6,766 nucleotides of DNA from Sphingomonas sp. (GTDB lineage: Bacteria > Pseudomonadota > Alphaproteobacteria > Sphingomonadales > Sphingomonadaceae). Shown one piece after another: positions 5,512-6,766 of this stretch. The notes below the pieces were generated by a model that had not been told where the DNA came from, did no database searches, and was given only the letters and a program-made list of their open reading frames with translations. Position 1 is the stretch's first letter. Every line of letters starts with the position of its first letter. The stretch covers positions 1-6,766 of the forward strand of contig JASLBO010000298.1 of NCBI GenBank assembly GCA_030146605.1. The letters are read 5' to 3'. The position numbers and the translations under genes were made by a program.

Positions 5512-6240
5512 TCAGCCGCGAAAAGCATCCTTGGCCGCGCGGCGTTCCGCCAGAATTTCCACGCTGGCGGCGCGCAGGAAGGGATTGGTCGCGCGTTCGA
5601 GCGCGATCGTCGTGGGCACCGTCGCCTCGCCGGCCGCCCGGGCGCGATCGACTTCGGCCATCCGCACGCGGATCGCTTGATTGTCGGGCTCGGCGACGAG
5701 CGCATAGCGACCGTTCGACTGGGTATATTCGTGCGCGCAATAGACCGCGGTCTCCGGTGGCAATGCCCCCAGCCGCTGCATATTGGCGAACATCTGCGCC
5801 GGCGTCCCTTCGAACAGCCGTCCGCAGCCCATCGCGAACAAGGTATCGCCGACGAACGCCACGGCGTCCCCGGCGAAGTGATAGGCGATGTGGCCCGCAG
5901 TGTGCGCGGGCACTTCCATCACCGTCGCGGCATGGTGCCCCAGCCGCACCACATCGCCTTCACGCACGAGCCGGTCCGCGGTCGGGATCTTCGCCGCCTC
6001 GGCCGCCGGCGCAATCACGCTGCAGCCGGTCGCCGCCCTGATCGCGGCGTTGCCGCCGGTGTGATCGGGGTGCCAATGCGTGTTCCAGATTGCCGAGATG
6101 CGCCAGCCCCGCGCCTCCACCGCGGCGAGCACCGGCTCGGCCTGCGCCGGATCGACCACCATCGTCTCGCCAGAGACGGGGTCGTGAACGAGCCAGATGT
6201 AATTGTCGCTGAGCGCGGGGATCCGGACGATCTCTACCAT
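5512..6240 (-). CDS. gloB: Glyoxalase II (hydroxyacylglutathione hydrolase)
   Basis: A 242-residue cytoplasmic metallo-beta-lactamase-fold enzyme that hydrolyses S-D-lactoylglutathione to D-lactate and glutathione, the second step of methylglyoxal detoxification. The binuclear metal site is complete: THWHPDH (54-60; His55, His57, Asp59, His60), His113 in PAHTAGH, bridging Asp132 in VGDTLF, and His170 in YCAHEY. The N-terminal IPALSDNYIWL and C-terminal PTTIALERATNPFLR are hallmarks of true glyoxalase II and separate it from other hydrolases of the fold. Length is normal (about 240-260). The ATG at 6238-6240 overlaps the gloA stop in ATGGTAG and has no evident Shine-Dalgarno, so translation is probably coupled to gloA. 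A longer in-frame reading through gloA has no family support. Confidence 0.95.
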   Translation of the reverse strand: MVEIVRIPALSDNYIWLVHDPVSGETMVVDPAQAEPVLAAVEARGWRISAIWNTHWHPDHTGGNAAIRAATGCSVIAPAAEAAKIPTADRLVREGDVVRLGHHAATVMEVPAHTAGHIAYHFAGDAVAFVGDTLFAMGCGRLFEGTPAQMFANMQRLGALPPETAVYCAHEYTQSNGRYALVAEPDNQAIRVRMAEVDRARAAGEATVPTTIALERATNPFLRAASVEILAERRAAKDAFRG

Positions 6241-6650
6241 GTGCCGGTGTTCGGCATCGACGCCCAGGGCTCCTGCGGCGGCAGGCGGTCGCCGGCCTGG
6301 AGGAGCTCGATGGAAATCTCGTCGGGGGTCCGGACGAACGCCATGTGGCCGTCGCGCGGCGGGCGGTTGATGGTGACACCGGCGTCCATCAGCCGCTGGC
6401 AGGTCTGGTAGATGTCGTCGACGCGGTAGGCCAAGTGCCCGAAATTGCGGCCGCCGCCATAGCCGCTCTCGTCCCAATTGTGGGTGAGCTCGACCTGCGC
6501 GTCCTCGTCGCCGGGGGCGGCCAGGAAGATCAGGGTGAAGCGGCCCTTCTCATTTTTCATCCGGCGCAGTTCGCGAAGGCCGAGCAGTTCGAAGAAGCGA
6601 ATGGTTGCGTCCGGATCGGAGACGCGGATCATTGTGTGAAGATATTTCAT
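6234..6650 (-). CDS. gloA: Glyoxalase I (lactoylglutathione lyase)
   Basis: A 138-residue VOC-superfamily enzyme that isomerises the methylglyoxal-glutathione hemithioacetal to S-D-lactoylglutathione. Two beta-alpha-beta-beta-beta modules can be traced. The four metal ligands known from E. coli GloA (His5, Glu56, His74, Glu122) correspond to His5 in YLHTMIRV, Glu54 in QVELTHNW, His72 in FGHLAY and Glu115 in SIELLQ. The short form without extra loops suggests a Ni/Co-type bacterial enzyme, which is inference. The ATG at 6650 is chosen because MKYLHTMIRV matches the family N-terminus and GAGGGA lies 10 nt upstream; an in-frame TTG at 6659 sits too close to that site. It is the first gene of the probable gloA-gloB-lipoprotein unit. 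The C-terminal tail (about 20 residues after Glu115, Pro- and Trp-rich) is slightly longer than in E. coli. Confidence 0.93.
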   Translation of the reverse strand: MKYLHTMIRVSDPDATIRFFELLGLRELRRMKNEKGRFTLIFLAAPGDEDAQVELTHNWDESGYGGGRNFGHLAYRVDDIYQTCQRLMDAGVTINRPPRDGHMAFVRTPDEISIELLQAGDRLPPQEPWASMPNTGTW

Positions 6651-6660
6651 GTGGCGCAAG

Positions 6661-6666
6661 TCCCTC
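6661..6666 (-). promoter_or_regulatory. Ribosome binding site of gloA
   Basis: GAGGGA on the minus strand lies 10 nt before the ATG at 6650 and only 1 nt before the in-frame TTG at 6659. It therefore supports the ATG. Confidence 0.6.
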
Positions 6667-6678
6667 GGCTGAGGGCGC

Positions 6679-6707
6679 TATATGGGGCGGCGGGCGCGGC
6701 GGTCCAA
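6679..6707 (-). promoter_or_regulatory. Candidate promoter of the gloA-gloB-lipoprotein unit
   Basis: Read on the minus strand, TTGGAC (6702-6707) and CATATA (6679-6684) are separated by 17 nt. The -10 is the only AT-rich patch in this stretch. Predicted initiation near 6672 would give a leader of about 20 nt containing the GAGGGA site. Each hexamer agrees with the sigma-70 consensus at only three positions, so this is a positional candidate. Confidence 0.35.
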
Positions 6708-6714
6708 CCCGGCT

Positions 6715-6766
6715 CTAGCGTCCCTGCGGTGCCGCGGCCTTTGCGGCTTGCTCCACGCCGTTGGCG
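6715..6766 (-). CDS. Possible C-terminal end of an upstream gene (partial)
   Basis: At the right edge the minus strand reads 16 codons (ANGVEQAAKAAAPQGR) and then TAG (6715-6717). Third positions are mostly G/C (12 of 16), as expected for coding sequence here, and the Ala/Lys/Gln-rich tail looks like a normal C-terminus. At this length an open frame can occur by chance and no family can be named. If real, its stop is 64 nt from the gloA start on the same strand. Confidence 0.3.
   Translation of the reverse strand, partial: ANGVEQAAKAAAPQGR

Noticed and set aside
6241..6477. 79-residue upstream extension of gloB inside gloA
   Set aside because: It is a shadow of gloA. Glyoxalase II proteins start at the MVEIVRIPALSDNY segment.
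1..6766. Mobile element, CRISPR array, toxin-antitoxin or defence system
   Set aside because: I looked on both strands for transposase or integrase motifs, regularly spaced repeats and small paired genes. All coding space is taken up by housekeeping genes, and the only repeats are short intergenic palindromes.

Overview
The window is GC-rich chromosomal DNA from an alphaproteobacterium, most likely a sphingomonad (Sphingomonadales). The reasons are the compact, strongly GC3-biased genes, an HslV with a short propeptide ending in Trp-His-Gly before the catalytic Thr, the family resemblance of each protein, and the C/G-rich palindromes between genes. The genus assignment is inference. The content is housekeeping: eight complete protein genes and two edge fragments. 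There are no tRNA or rRNA genes, CRISPR arrays, transposases or phage genes, and I do not see an undescribed defence or mobile system.

Left part (1-2098): the C-terminal end of a Mth938-like (DUF498) protein is followed after 11 nt by an acyl-protein-thioesterase-type serine hydrolase, both on the plus strand. A threonine synthase-type PLP enzyme on the minus strand converges on the hydrolase, and the two genes share one palindromic CTAG as overlapping stop codons. A 28-bp dispersed-type palindrome lies just upstream of the threonine synthase.

Middle (2153-5013): a secreted endonuclease/exonuclease/phosphatase (EEP) family hydrolase on the minus strand is divergent from hslV-hslU on the plus strand, which encode the HslVU ATP-dependent protease. 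The 54-bp divergent region holds a sequence that fits a heat-shock (RpoH) -10 element so close to hslV that the transcript may be leaderless. The hslV-hslU gap contains a 102-bp composite inverted repeat made of two 22-bp palindromes in opposite orientation. A related hairpin follows hslU and probably acts as a bidirectional terminator.

Right part (5056-6650, minus strand, transcribed right to left): gloA (glyoxalase I), gloB (glyoxalase II) and a small cysteine-containing lipoprotein form a probable operon. gloA and gloB overlap by 7 nt (ATGGTAG). Together the two enzymes convert methylglyoxal to D-lactate using glutathione; the lipoprotein has no known link to this. The right edge may hold the last codons of another minus-strand gene. 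No gene-free stretch exceeds about 120 bp.
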